Shown: in pieces, positions 49,891-62,412 of the stretch
Layout: every line of letters begins with the position of its first letter
Position numbering within the stretch: the stretch's first letter is position 1
From: Prunella strophiata
Taxonomy: Eukaryota > Chordata > Aves > Passeriformes > Prunellidae
Direction: 5' to 3'
NCBI GenBank assembly: GCA_036583965.1
Contig: JAZBQD010000027.1
Span: 7,355,187 to 7,419,186 of the forward strand
Length of the DNA: 64,000 bases
Notes under the pieces: generated by a model
The model's input: only the letters and a program-made list of their open reading frames with translations
What the model was told of the DNA's origin: nothing
The model's database searches: none
Program-made: the position numbers and the translations under genes

Positions 49891-52800
49891 TCATATTTGC
49901 CTCATTTGTAAAGTGTGATGCTGTTGACTTGGGCTGAGTTTCTGATTTAAGATATGTCACAGTTTCTTGCAAAATCTTTCTCTCAGGTCGTCTTCTAGCT
50001 TGTATTTGTTCAGTTAGGTATTCCTTATGTATAACCTTGTCCTTATTGATCTGTCACCATTTTTTCATCAGGCTCTTTCTTCAAGTTGTCATGCTCATTC
50101 TGAATTTTAATCCTGTCCTATAATATTTTTTTGTGGTATTTTCAAGTCAATACCAGTGAAAGAATCCCTGAAAATGATGAAGGGGGAGGAACAGGACACT
50201 GTCTGGATAACTTATTTCCTAATTCTGTAATTTATTATGAATTGTTTGGTCTCTGTGAAAGGCTGTTAGTAAGCTGATGCCTATACTATCAGTAAGATGT
50301 ATGTATACCTATTATTTCCTAAGGTACATTGTTTATGAAGTATTGAACTGTTATGAAAAATTACAAAACATTGAGGCTGAAGATGAGAAAAGTTGGCAAA
50401 ATACCAGTATGGATAGACATTCTGGGTTCAGCAGTGTGAGCAATCAGAATAACACTGTCTGTTTGCAAGCCTGGAGAGCAGAGAGAACAGTTAAAACTTA
50501 CAGAAAGGTTAGTCCCCAACTTCAAATTCACATTACTATTTGAAAGATGGTGAACATTTGCATTCTAATCTGGAGTAACAGCAGCTTGGCTCCCTAAGAT
50601 AAGAAGATAGTGATTCAATTAGTTAATGTGTGTGCCTCCACTTAGAAATACTAGCCTGGCTTTTAATGATGTAACACCTTCCTTCCTTTCTTCATGTAAG
50701 GTGACTTGCAGACTTGTTTCTGCCTGCAGGGTTAAGATGTAAAATGGGATCTTTTAATAATCCCAAAAGGCAGGACCTGCCTGCTCTATGCCATCGAGGA
50801 AAGCTTGATTTGCTCTTCTGGGCCTGCTCCAGGTCTTGAAGATGGTGCAAGCTGGATTAGATTTTAACAAGGTAGAATAAGATGAATACATAACAAGACC
50901 TGATCCCGTCCTTATGTCGATTGAATGTGCTGTAGTTGTTCCAAGCCTCCTTGCTTCACCAGCTTTTCAAACTGCTGTTCACATACTGTTGGCTAAAAAT
51001 GAACGAGGAAAAATACATTTCCTTACTGCTTGTGCCTGAATTTATGACTATTGAGCCTCCAACTTCCAGTTATGATCTGTCTCATATATGTAATAACACA
51101 TTTTCTGCAGGTGATGAGGTTGCTGTAACTTGTGATGAAGTGCAGGCAGCAGTTTGGTTTATTCTGTAATGCTTCTTTGTGTGTACCTGAAAATGGGTCA
51201 TTTTTCTCCTGCAAGAATCACAACAGGTATCTCTGCAGGGGGACAGGCAGCAGCTGAACCAGGGAAGGAGGGAAGCTGCCGTTAGCTTCACTCCGATTAA
51301 ACTATTGCTGCAGCTGGAACAAAACTACCCAGATGCAGGCTCCAGGCTCACCAGGTGGAAATAGTTCCCAGAAATAAATAAAAATGGTGATGATGAAGAT
51401 TGCCTCTTTAACACACACAGAGGGGGAATGGAAATTTGTCACTTATGGGTTCTGCTTTGGGGAAGGCAGAGATTGTTTCCTCGCGTGACCTTTATAACAA
51501 GAAGTGTCAGACTTCATCCTGTATGTATCAGACTAGTGTGACATTGGATATTAATCCTGATGGAAAAGGATTATGTGATTTTCACAGGCACTCAGATAGA
51601 TTATCCTCTCTGGCCTGGCTGGAAGGTAGCAAGAGTCCCTCTCTGCAGATGCTGGCTGGGAGCAGAGTGTTCCCCAGAGAGCAGTACCAGAATAACCAAG
51701 CATGGCGGCAGCAGCTCTGGCTACTGAACTTTCTTTTCACTTTCCATTTATTTCTGTTGTTCAAACATGTTGCTTTGAGGACTTGCCCCTTTGAGCAGGG
51801 GCACTGGCATGGATGAAGATGGTGCAGACTTTGAGAAGTCTTTCTGTTAACAAGCTCTTTGAAACACTGAGTAAAAAAATACCTGAAGGAACTTGTGGAG
51901 TAACATCACATTTAAAAATATGTCCTTTTGTTTCTGAATGCCCATTCTTACACTGAAGTTTTGCCTAATATTTTGTCCTGAGGTCTGGGCACAACTGATA
52001 ATTTTGATGTTTCATAGTACCATGTTAAGCCCTGAAATCTCTGCTGGGTTTCACACTGGATAATAAGAGAACCAGTCATGTTTTGTCTGGTTTGGTGCTC
52101 ACTTCCCACTGCATCTCTCCCACAGACCATGCCCCTGCCTCTCACCCCTCCAGGTCACCTCGCTGAATTTTCCTGTGTTGTCCCACAGAAAATGTTCCTT
52201 CTAGGAAGGGGGTGGAACTGTCTGCTCTTGCTTGCAAGAAAAAAAAATGAGGTTACTGCTGCAATCAGGTATTATGGCACTGTTGCTTCTGGGGCTGAGG
52301 GGTCCTGACCACCTGTGTGAAAGGTGTGTGCTGTAGGAGAGCTGTTCCCCAGCTTCTCTAGGGAAAAAGCAGGGTTTGGGTAAGGGATTCAAGGGTTGGG
52401 CCCTACTCACCAGCTGCACCAGGCTGCTACTGGAAGAGTAAAGTGGGACAGAACTGCATGGTGTCACTTCAGCCCCTTCCCTGGGGTATCAATTTACAGC
52501 AGCTGAATCATCTGAAATACAAACCTATTGGGGTACATTTTTTTTTGTTTTGTTTTAAATTACAATAAAAGCTGCAGTTGTACAAAAAGCCTTTTGGGGA
52601 AGTGGCTAAAGCCATAAGCTTACACTGGGACACTGCAGCCTGGACCACTTGCTGAAGCCTTTATAATTTACATCACTTTCTTTTTTCTTCTTTGGTGTTT
52701 ATAGACTCAAGCATTAAAAAAATACATGAGCAAATTTATATTTTAAGCTCTTCTATATTTGCCTCCTGACTGCTGAGAAATTTCATACAGGAAGTATTTT

Positions 52801-53089
52801 CCCAGACCTTCCAGAATCATACTCTTTCCTGAAGTAGGTAAGGTCAGCTTCTGCTCAGAAATATACATTTTTCCCTGGTGTCTTGGCAGAAACCTCACAG
52901 ACTGGACACCTGGCTTTCAGACAAGCCAAGGAAAGAAAAATGAGAAAAAAATCCCTCTCCTGTGATGTGAAAGCAGAACCATTTGCACACTGTGTCAGTG
53001 GCTTCTGCTTCGTTAGACCTGCAAACTTTCCAGTGAAAAATGATCTGAAAATAAATGTGCAGTGAGTCATTTTTTTTCCTTCTCTGAGT

Positions 53090-53260
53090 TATACCTTTAA
53101 TTAATCTCAATCAGTTTACAAAATCCATTTTTACTCAGATTTAAAAAGCATGCACTCTGACAAATAAATCTTGTACCGAGTGCACAGTGTTTGTGATTGT
53201 TCCTGCTCAAGACCTGTCAGCAAATGTATCATTACTAATTGCCCAAGTTCCAACAAATCA
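53090..53260. promoter_or_regulatory. Candidate conserved non-coding element
   Basis: Non-repetitive sequence with TTTAATTAATCTC near 53096, TTGTACCGAGTGCAC near 53171 (one retained CpG) and TTACTAATTGCCC near 53232. The TAAT-rich composition suggests a possible enhancer; unsupported by alignment. Confidence 0.15.
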
Positions 53261-56200
53261 AAACACTCTAGTTTTATGTTAAGGAAGGAGTTGAGCCCTT
53301 AAATTTCTGTATCAGATTTAAACTGCTTTAGTGCATCACATGGGGGCATGTCAGCTTCAATTCAGAAGTAATAATCCAAAGAGTTGTCAATAATTCAGGA
53401 CAGTATTATTTATTTTAATCCACTTAGGCTTGTTCTTTTGATTTGGTTTGGTTTTATATTTTCCTTTATCCTCAAATCCCTTTTGGACTGAAGAGACCAG
53501 TATATAAGCAGCAGGTGAAGGTCACTTAAAAAAATTAGTCTATTTACTACAATGAAATCCAGGCTCGACTCAGGATATTTCATGCAAACTACAAACAAAA
53601 CAAAAAAAAAAATCTGATTATAGAAATGTGAATCAGATGATGTGTTTTATTTTAAAATTGCAGCTCTTCCCCCTGCCTTGTTTCTGCAGGAGGGCTTTAT
53701 ATTCCATGATCCAGACTTGCTGTGAGTGCTCCCCATTGCAGCCTTGTTGTGTTCTGACCTATTGCCAGTCCTGGGTTTGTACCTGTCATCCCCTGTTTAG
53801 GGAAGTCCATGTTGCTGCAAAGTGAAGAGTAATAACCCTTTAGCTGCAGTGTTGCAATTATCCTGAACTACCCTGAGATCTCAATCCCTTTCTCATTTGG
53901 TTTATTCTTTAAAAAGCAAAATAGAAGACAAGTGTTCATTCCTTTTCTTAAAAGGGACATGTTTGTGGCTTCAAGTTGTATTTTGAAATAATTTAAAATA
54001 TTCTTCTCTTTGTTTCTTTTACATCTTTGCCAGACATACTTCTCTTTGGTGTGTCATCCCAAAGTTGCTGTACACTAGACTGTGTAATCCCAAAGACACC
54101 CAACTCTCAAGTACTATTAGCCTTTAAAAAAAGCACTTTGGAAAGTATAAGATTTTCAGAATAATGTTGCCAATATTTACATAGTCTGTGATTGAAGGTA
54201 TGTCTTTAATATTCAACAGGCAGGAATTTATTATGGAAATCTAAGGTAAAGCCAGCCCTGTGTGGTTGGGAAAGCTCTCATTCCCACTGGGCATACCAAG
54301 AGCCTGAACACAAACCTGAGAATAGTCAGCAGCCCCTTTCTCAGTTACACTGTGCTGTAAAAATAGTCACCCAGACCAGCAACCAGAAATTTGACCTTAT
54401 AATGCTCTACACTAAAGCTCATCATTGTTACACTAATCTTGCTTTCTTGCTTTATTCTGTCCCTGGACTGTTGCATGCTAATGGTGATTTTTAGGAGGAT
54501 TTGTGGGAGGATAGGAGTTGGCCAACACCAGGCACTGTAGCAAGAACTGTCCCTAAACTCAGACCTTCACTAATACACGGGCATAGGAGGAGTGAGAAAT
54601 GCTTTGTTTTGGGTGGGGATGAAAAGAGATTGATTTTAACATTGTGGATGTTTATCAGCAGAAATTATTTTTAACGTGTCTTAGAATTCTTACCTGTCCA
54701 TGGTATAGAATAGACATAAATAAAAGGTAATAAATATTCAGGCCATGCTATTGCTGAGTGACAGCTGATGCTTTCAGTGGATTTTATGTATCCATCAGTG
54801 ATAACCAGCAAATAATTCATTACAGTGTGCCTTCTGAAATGATGAGGCTTTGTTAAGCAACATTCAGCTAATGAAATAGCACACCTTAGGCAAAACACCT
54901 CCAACATGTGCCACTCATCGCTGCCAAAGACTAAAATCACTCTCTACAAATGAGACAAGTGAAAGGCAGTTACATGTTGTGCCAAGGAACAACATATTCC
55001 TTTCAATTCAAGGGCATTCCATCTCAGGGTGCTCTCTACATGAGCTCCTTTCACATGGTATTTGTAAGGTTGCTCCATTGCATGACTCACCCCACAGACT
55101 CGCCTGCCAGACCGGCACAGAGCAGGAACCCAACTCTGTGCTGTAATCAGGGAGTTTTATGAGACTTTTTTGTGGACAACACCTTCTGTGTGCTGCCTTT
55201 GAGCAACAGCTACTACCAAAGTGCAATGGATTGGCTAAGAATCACTTCTCCTGCTGCTCACAACTAAGCCTCTTGCTCTTTGAATCCTTTTATTGCTTCC
55301 CTGTCTTTTCGATATTAGCGCTGAGCCTTCTGTCCCTGCTGGCTAAATCCCACCTAATCCAAATCTTGTCTTTAGTACATCTCTGCTATTATCTCCTGTA
55401 TCCCTCCCACGTCATGTACCCCTCCCATCTCAACTTCATCATCATTACAACATAAATACCTGATGCCTTCCTGACACAGCTTCCCAAATTTTGTCTTCCT
55501 TCTCTAAGCTTATTACTGAGGTCACCCATTACCTGTTCTTGCACCTCTTACCTGCGTCATCTCACAGCCAGCCTGCTATCCTGGACTGATTCTCAAGTCT
55601 GAAAGCATGAACCCTCTAAATCTCAGTCTGCAAAAGCATAGTCAGATAGAAAATGTTGTGGTCTGAACACCTTTGTTAGTCATATATGTGAATCAGAGCT
55701 TTTTGTCTGGCCACGTGAGTTTCTGGTAGCTTCAGTGGGCTTACTCATGATAGCAAATGCTACATTCAATTGTAGGCATTTGCAGGATCATCCTCTGTGA
55801 TTGTAATCCCTTTTAGATGGGGGATGTGTCAGCATTTTATAAAGGGATGTAAAGATGCATGTGGCCTGTACAAAGTCTCCATAATTAATGTTGCTCCATC
55901 AGTTGATTACAGGAATTTACAGGCTGCACTATTATACTACAATAGCCTGTTGGAGTTTGATGTTTATGAAGAAAGGATAGAAGGAAAAAAGGGGGAAATT
56001 TGTGCAAATGTTCCTTGATGTGGTAGCTGTTTCTGTGGATATAATGTCTAGCTGTTAAGGGGTGCTGTTAGCAATAGACAGATATCTTTGTGGTGTTTTT
56101 TTTTTTCCTAAATTCTAGCTTGTGAAGCCTGAGACAGGCTTGCATTTCCCCCAGTCTGTGTGTATGAAGTTTGGGATTTATAAGCTGTTTCTCTGTGAAC

Positions 56201-56846
56201 TTTGTGTGAGCATCACATTGTTGAACAGTTTGACAGATTGAAAGAAACCGAGAACGAAGCTCAAAGGACAGCAATTCTCCCTTACGCAATCTAGAAAACA
56301 ATTCTCTAAAATATTACATCAGCTGCTGGCAGCTGTAGGTTTGCCTGCCTGCTAATTTACTATCACAAGTGTTCCAGAATCCTTTGTAATCCAGCCATTG
56401 CTATTTATAATCGTAATGATTTATTTAAGGTCTCTGTATATGTCAGCATAAAGTCATCAAAAAAAGCAAAATGAAGATTAGTTGGCTGGAAGCACACAGA
56501 ATGGAGAAGAATAACCCAACAATGGAATTGAGATAAAGCTTAGACACAGTAAATAACTAAAAAAAAATAAAGGGCAATCGCTTTATTTTCAACTCATCAT
56601 ATAGGAGCCAGAGCCTGTGATTTTGGCACCAGGCAGTTCCCATCACAGGCTATTAAGAGCAGGGAAACAGGTGTCTGGTGGCCAGGGAAGGAAATGAGAA
56701 GCCGTGACACCTGAATTGAGATCATAGACCTGCTCCTGCCTTTGTGTCTAGGGAAAAGGCATTAACTGCTTGATGGCTCAGCTCCTCAGCAGGCTGTAGT
56801 GGCGCCCAGTTCTCAGCCGTTAAAACTTTTTACTTATTTATGAGGT

Positions 56847-56848
<2 letters not shown>

Positions 56849-56879
<31 letters not shown>

Positions 56880-56915
56880 CTATAGAGAACTGTAATGATG
56901 CAAGGCAACTTTATT
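56849..56915 (-). repeat. 31-T run with AATAAA complement: possible 3' end of a minus-strand retrocopy
   Basis: Thirty-one uninterrupted T (56849-56879). TTTATT at 56910-56915 reads as AATAAA on the minus strand, 30 nt before the A run, an acceptable signal-to-cleavage spacing. If real, the retrocopied body lies to the right of 56915. No open frame there looks like a known protein, so only a 3' untranslated part could be represented. Confidence 0.3.
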
Positions 56916-57193
56916 ATGTTCAGTGGAAAATGAAAAGTTCAGAAAAAACACTGAAGGATTGTGTAGTGGAGCGCAACACTTTTTAGAGCTGAGTCTCTAG
57001 GTCATTCTGAGGCAGGGATTTGAGTGGTGTCCCTTAGGATTTGCTGTTATATATGCTGAAATGATCAATCAAGGATAAAAAATGGACTGTTCTCATCTCA
57101 TAGATCATTTCACAGTGAAACAGTTAAACTCCTGGCTGCTTTCTGAAAAACAGAGATCTGCATTAATAAGGTGACCTTATCAGAGCCACCCCT

Positions 57194-57230
57194 GGGGGGA
57201 AGGGGGGGGAGAAAAAAGGTTGTAGAAAGA
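57194..57230 (+). repeat. G-rich polypurine tract
   Basis: Runs of six and eight G separated by AA, then A-rich purines (GAGAAAAAAGG). A short homopurine tract with possible unusual DNA structure, but it does not contain four separated G-runs. Confidence 0.7.
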
Positions 57231-58199
57231 AAGCGAATCCTATTGTTAATCTTTTTTTCAGGGAGACTTGGATACCTGAATGCAAATTACTTTATATTTA
57301 AATTGTGTGAGAGCACAAAAGGTTTGTGTCTACAACTGACAGTTATTTCATTAGCTGACTTGTGCAGCCTTGCAAATGGTTTCCAATGTTAACTTTCCTT
57401 GGATTTGTTTTCTTTGTTCTTAGCAGATCTTGCAACGGTGATCATTTTGATTAATGTATTCAGCGCTCTGTTTTACTCCTGATTCATGTTTTTTGCAGCA
57501 GTCAGTGTTCTGGCCTGGGTAAGATGAGACTGTGAGGTGGCTTTAGTTTTCCTCCAGTAGTGCTGATCTGATGGGCTGTTCTCCAGCTGGAGAGGAGCAT
57601 AGAGGCTGCTGTAATGCATTTTGCATGGTAGCGACCCCAAACACGAGTCAAAGCAGGTTTTAATCATCAGATATAGGATTGTTGCAGCCACATCCTGCTG
57701 TGACAGCAGATGGGTGCTGTGCATGGGCTCTGTGGGGTTGGAACATCATCTCTGTGTCTCTGTGAGCCTCTCAGGATTAGATATGCTGGCTTTGGGCCTC
57801 TGTTCACACAGGTTTGTGGTTCAGAGTGGTTCACTACATCCCAAAATTAAGTTTCTGTTCTTGTCTGTTTAAAAATGCTACCACACCAACTGAGGTATTA
57901 ATATGGGGGGGAAGGAGAAGGTGCAGTTTAAAACTTACCCTATACTGCTTCAGCCACACCAACACCATGTGTCTAGTCTGTGCTACATATTTGAGGAACC
58001 AATAATCACTTCAGGAGAGAATGGTCCTTCCTACCCCTAAATTGATGGGTGATCTCTCATCTGAAGGTACTGGCCTTACATTGATCCAAAAGATGAGATC
58101 CATCAAGCCACTCAAGTTTCAGTGAAGTTGATTTTTAGGGTGGATCCTGTCAGTCCAACCTGCTGATCTGGACTGAACAGCATCATCAAGGTTTACACA

Positions 58200-58290
58200 C
58201 CAGTGTAAAAAACCAGTCACAGGAATTGCTCGATTAATTGTCCCCGATGCACATCGATCTGCAGGCAAGTTGCCGGAGGTGTGCAAGCTC
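58200..58290. promoter_or_regulatory. Candidate conserved non-coding element with retained CpGs
   Basis: GCTCGATTAATTGTCCCCGA near 58228 and CACATCGATCTGCAGG near 58250 combine a homeodomain ATTAAT core with four CpGs (plus TGCCGGAGG near 58271) in a CpG-depleted window. Retained CpGs in complex sequence suggest constraint. Inference only. Confidence 0.25.
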
Positions 58291-60634
58291 TTACTATCCT
58301 TTCCCTCCTTTCTTCTTTATTTCTTTTACTCAGACTACATTTTTCTCCTTTGCAGAACTTTTTTGGCATTAGTTGTTGCAATCAATCTGCCATTCCCCGC
58401 TGACGCCTCTTATTGCATTGGTTTTTCAAACTCTTTCAGTGGCGCCTGAAGCATTACATCACTCTTCAATCCACACCAGGCTCCAAGTCCTAAAATACAA
58501 ACACCTCAGAGACCTGGGCCTGAGATTCCTCACAAGCCACTCGTCTCCATTACCCTCCCTGAGAGTCACAGCTTCAGGAATCACGGCGAGATCCCAGGAC
58601 AAAACACTTGAGACACAAAGGCAGGGCTTCAGTGGTAAAATCAGAAAATGTTCAGGCCCAGCCACCTCTATAAAACATCACTTTGAAACTGCTCTTCATA
58701 TGCAGGGGAAGTGAACTTGTCAGAACAGTTTTTACTTCCTCATGAATATTTTCAAGCCATTTCCCGTTTTTATGAGAAATCCAACATAAAAAGGGTTTTC
58801 TGAGAACTCTTTGTGAAAATAGGAAACTTGGGTTTTTTTGGGTTCAGAGCCTTGAATATTTTTATCTTGATTTTACATGGTCACCTACAGAAAAAAGAAA
58901 GAAAAGGATTTTATGGGTCTGTAAGGGAGGCTCTGAGAAAAAGCAGTGGAAAGGCAGATTATATTTTGCTTCACAAGTCTAAGTATTTTCCCTGCACCCT
59001 CTTCTGCTTCACAGCAATAAATATAATAGGATTTTTTCAGCCTTTATTCTTGGACTTTCTTCTTAGTAGATGTTTAATTTTAAGAAGTGAAAGACAAAAG
59101 CAGGGATAGATGGGAATGAGTAGCAGGGAAGAACAGGGACACTTGAAACTCAAGGGAAAAGGAAAAAGAGAATAACTCAAGTTAGGTCAAGATTTGTTCA
59201 TTTTCTTTTAAACTGTGCTTGGAAGCAAAAATCTTTAGACAAATATTTGTAGATAAAATTCCATCTAACTGCTTTTTCACACAAGAGTCTCACAAATCAT
59301 TAGTCTGGTCCATAACTGGACAGCTCTTCCAGCTGATCTGGCAAAAAATATTCTGATCTCTTTGTCCGTGATAATACTGAAATTAAATAGGTGCTCAACA
59401 TGCAAAATATTAGAGAACAGATACCTTCTTCTGCCTAATTTTGCTTTACATAGTTTTTATGCTAAACAGTAGACTTTCTGAACACTGTGTCAGAGAGCTG
59501 CTACTTGTGAACACCAATTTCAATGTTTTGGGTTGAAACTTAGCTTAATGTATGAAACCCACGTCCTTGCTGTCACGAAATCTCCATTTTCCCACTTTTA
59601 CAATATTGTTGGCATATGTCTCCAGCTGTCTGTTGCTGACACAGAATTGCTTGTGATTATCTGATGCTGAGCTGTTCCGCTCTGTTTTTGTGGTTTTAAT
59701 CTCTCCAACAATACCTGAACACGCTGTGCAGATCGTGATTATTGGGGCAGAATTCAGTCGTCTCTGAAATTTATTGTCCCACACAGAAAATTGGAAATCC
59801 TTAGGATCTTTATATCTGGATTGAATGCAAACTGCACTTCTTTCTGATTTCATAATTTAACATTGCAGACTGTTGACTTATTGACTACAACGTTAGCATT
59901 TTCCAGATTGGCAGACAAATTGCCTTGTAGGAGTGTCTATGCATATTTATACATCATCCAAAGGTTAAATGATAGAATATATTTTAATTGCCTAGAGATA
60001 ACTTTGCAAATTATATCGCTGGTACCAAAACTTCTAAACTTAAAAGATGAAAGTTAAGCACTGAAACCCATATTTTTTTCCAAGTAAATAAAGCACTCAG
60101 CAGTACTGATTACTGACAGTCTTCCACTGATGTTAATTAAATAGCATCTCAAAGAAATAGCTGCCATTTTAGGCAAAATTTTAAGACAGAGGGAATTCTA
60201 GTTTTCTTTTTAGTCTTCCTAAGTGTGGCATTTATATTGGTCTTGCTATTTGAGAAAGGACCACAATCAAATAAACTCCATGATGTAAAACAATTAAAGT
60301 AAGGCATTCATATGTAAATATTTTTTTTTCCCACTTCCATTTGCCTTAAAATCTGAAGGTATAAAAAACTAAATCCCCAAAGAGGCTAAAACATGTCATG
60401 TGCTGCAAGAGCACCAAATACACTCACTGAGAATATTTTTCAGAGAAAACATAACCTTGGAGCTATTTGAGTATTTAAGAGAAAATCTAATTGCTACTTA
60501 CATTTTTTACTTCCCACTTCAGCAATACTTTTCTCTCTAGAATACAGACCCCTAAAGAAATTACTGAGGAATAACAAGTGTTCTGCAAATTTGCTGATTT
60601 ACAGTGACTGTTCTTATATATGAGCTCTTAAAAT

Positions 60635-60886
60635 AAGGTTCTGCACATGGATTGGGGCAATCCAAGTCACAAATACAGGCTGGGCAGAGAATGGATTAGG
60701 AGCAGCCCTAAGGAGAAGGAATTGAGGATGCTGGTTAATGAGAAGCTCAACATGACCCAGCCATGTGTGCCTGCAGCCCAGAAAGCCAAACCTATCAAGA
60801 GCAGTGCAGTCAGCAGGTCAAGGGAGGTGATTTTAGATAATCTTTAAGGTCCCTTGCAAACCCAAACCATTTTATGATTTTATGAA
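60635..60886 (+). mobile_element. CR1 LINE, plus strand, with its middle missing
   Basis: The left part, from AAGGTTCTGCACATGG, follows the CR1 ORF2 region. In frame from 60647 it reads YRLGREWI, SSPKEKELRMLV, EKLNM and SRSREVIL, which I recognise from the C-terminal part of avian CR1 ORF2 after the reverse transcriptase. At about 60832-60834, directly after GAGGTGATT, the sequence jumps to the element's extreme 3' end (TAGATAATCTTTAAGGTCCC, then ATTTTATGATTTTATG). Roughly several hundred bases of normal CR1 are absent. There is also a smaller gap near 60795-60812. The copy is non-functional. Confidence 0.85.
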
Positions 60887-61740
60887 TGTGAGTAAATTCA
60901 AAGTAGTTTGCTCTCTGAGGAAGAAACACATGACCCTGCAGTAGCTTAGTCACTTACTGTGCTTTTACCTTTACAAGTGATCAGTAAGAACTCATCTGGA
61001 GTGTAATGCATTGAGCAGGAGATTGGGAGACACAGGCATCCCTCTCCTGGGGGTTTTGACTAGAGGAAATTATGTGTGTTTAGGTGAAGAAAAGGATTTT
61101 ACAAGTGAAGGTGCAGAGTGGGAGGGCTGAACCCCTTCAGGCAGATGGGGGCACCAAAGCCAGGCACCTTGCCAGGCAAGGGTCCCTGCAAGGAGCTTAT
61201 CAATTAAAAATGGGAGACATCACTGTGATGATCTTCTGGTCTTGGTAGATTTTGAAAGAAATCTCCCTTAGCCTAGTTTTGAAAGGAACTTTGTATCTGC
61301 ACCTGCCAGGGGTGAGAATTTCAGGCTGTTAAAGTAAGAGGATGGAGGTGTCTTTTTTCAATCTTTGCTCCAGAGCAAGATGGGAGTTACAACACTCTGT
61401 GCTCCATGGTTTCTGTGGATGGGGTTTTGGCAGCTTCCACACGGAGCACAGATGGTATTTGAGATCTTGTACTGAGACAGCCCTGCAGGGTAAGCAGTAA
61501 CTCTGTCAGTTTTCTTGGATTGTAAAGCTGCATATCTGAGGTCCACCAGAGTCCTTGCTAGATCCAACCTCTCTTTGAGTTCATTTTGCTACGTGATGTG
61601 AGGGCAAGAATGGCTACTATCCTTGGTTTTATGGTTAACAGAGTAAAAAAAAAAAAAACAAAAACAAAAACAAAACAAATGAAACCCATAAGAGCTGTCA
61701 GGAGTGATTTTAGTGAGTTTTGGAGAGCTTGTGAAAATGC
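60887..61740. other. Spacer between two CR1 copies, no gene seen
   Basis: Unique sequence with no recognisable gene. An A-rich tract lies at 61645-61679, listed separately. The segment 61680-61740 does not resemble CR1 to my eye, so the second element seems to start near 61741. Confidence 0.65.
61645..61679 (+). repeat. Poly-A and (AAAAC)n tract
   Basis: Fourteen uninterrupted A, then AAAAC-type units. Low-complexity sequence with no AATAAA within 30 bases upstream. Confidence 0.9.
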
Positions 61741-62412
61741 CCTTGGGGTGCTGGTCAACAGGGGCTGAACATGAGCCAGCTGTGCCCAGGTGGGCAGGAA
61801 GGCCAGTGGCACCTGGCTTGTACAGCAATGGTGTGGCAGCAGGACCAGGGCAGGGACTGTCCCCCTGTACTGGGCACTGTGGGGCCACACCTCGAGTGCT
61901 GGGTCCACTCTGGGCCCCTCATGACAAAAGTGACATTGAGGGGCTGGAGTGAGTCCAGGGAAGGGCAGTGGAGCTGGGGCAGGGTCTGGAGCACAAGTCT
62001 GGTGGGGAGCAGCTGAGGGAGCTGGGGGGCTCAGCCTGGAGAAAAGGGGGATCAGGGGAGACCTTAACAATCTCTAAACTACCATAAAGGAGCTGGCAGC
62101 CAGATGGGGGTTGGTCACTCCTCCCAAGTAACAAGCAATAGGACAAGACAAAACAGCCTCAAGCTGCACCAGGGAAGGCTTAGATTGGATATTAGGGAAA
62201 AAAAATTCTGCCCTGAAAGGGTTGTCAAGCCCTGGAACTGGCTGCCAATGGAAGTGGTAGAGTCACCATCCCTGGAGATATTTAAAAGAGGTGTAGATGT
62301 GGTGTTCAGGGACATGGTTTAGAGGTGGGATTGGCAGTAGTGGTTAATGGCTGGAATTTATGATCTTAAAGGCCTTTTCCAACCTAAATGATTCCATGAT
62401 TCTGTGATTCTA
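61741..62412 (+). mobile_element. CR1 LINE, plus strand, 5'-truncated, about 670 bp
   Basis: A continuous CR1 copy covering the end of ORF2 and the 3' end. It begins near GGTGCTGGTCAACA and GCTGAACATGAGCCAGC. It continues through GACATTGAGGGGCTGGAG and GGGGAGACCTTA, and ends with GATCTTAAAGGCCTTTTCC, AACCTAAATGATTCCATG and ATTCTGTGATTCTA, the variant tail I associate with the CR1-X/Y group. The plus-strand frame from 62104 keeps the CR1 ORF2 C-terminal words SQVTSNRTR, RLRLDIR, ERVVKPWNWLP and VVESPSLEIFKR. The upstream part is broken into other frames by indels, so it is dead. It differs in tail type from the copy at 60635. The 170-codon minus-strand frame across 61558-62070 is its antisense shadow. 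Confidence 0.93.

Larger units (their letters stand above)
49891..60634. other. Non-coding stretch, no gene seen
   Basis: Unique sequence. The longest frames (126 codons at 51436-51816 plus, 113 codons at 58373-58714 plus, 102 codons at 59545-59853 minus) have no recognisable domain. The frame at 58373 follows a pyrimidine-rich stretch ending TTTGCAG near 58355, which resembles an acceptor, but the frame directly after that AG closes quickly. No repeats of known families were recognised here. Confidence 0.7.

Noticed and set aside
58373..58714. 113-codon plus-strand frame after a TTTGCAG acceptor-like site
   Set aside because: The frame entered directly from that AG closes within a few codons, and the long frame is a different one with no recognisable content.
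61558..62070. 170-codon minus-strand open frame, the longest in the window
   Set aside because: It runs antisense through the CR1 copy at 61741-62412 and the A-rich tract before it. The sense strand carries the recognisable CR1 ORF2 remnants.
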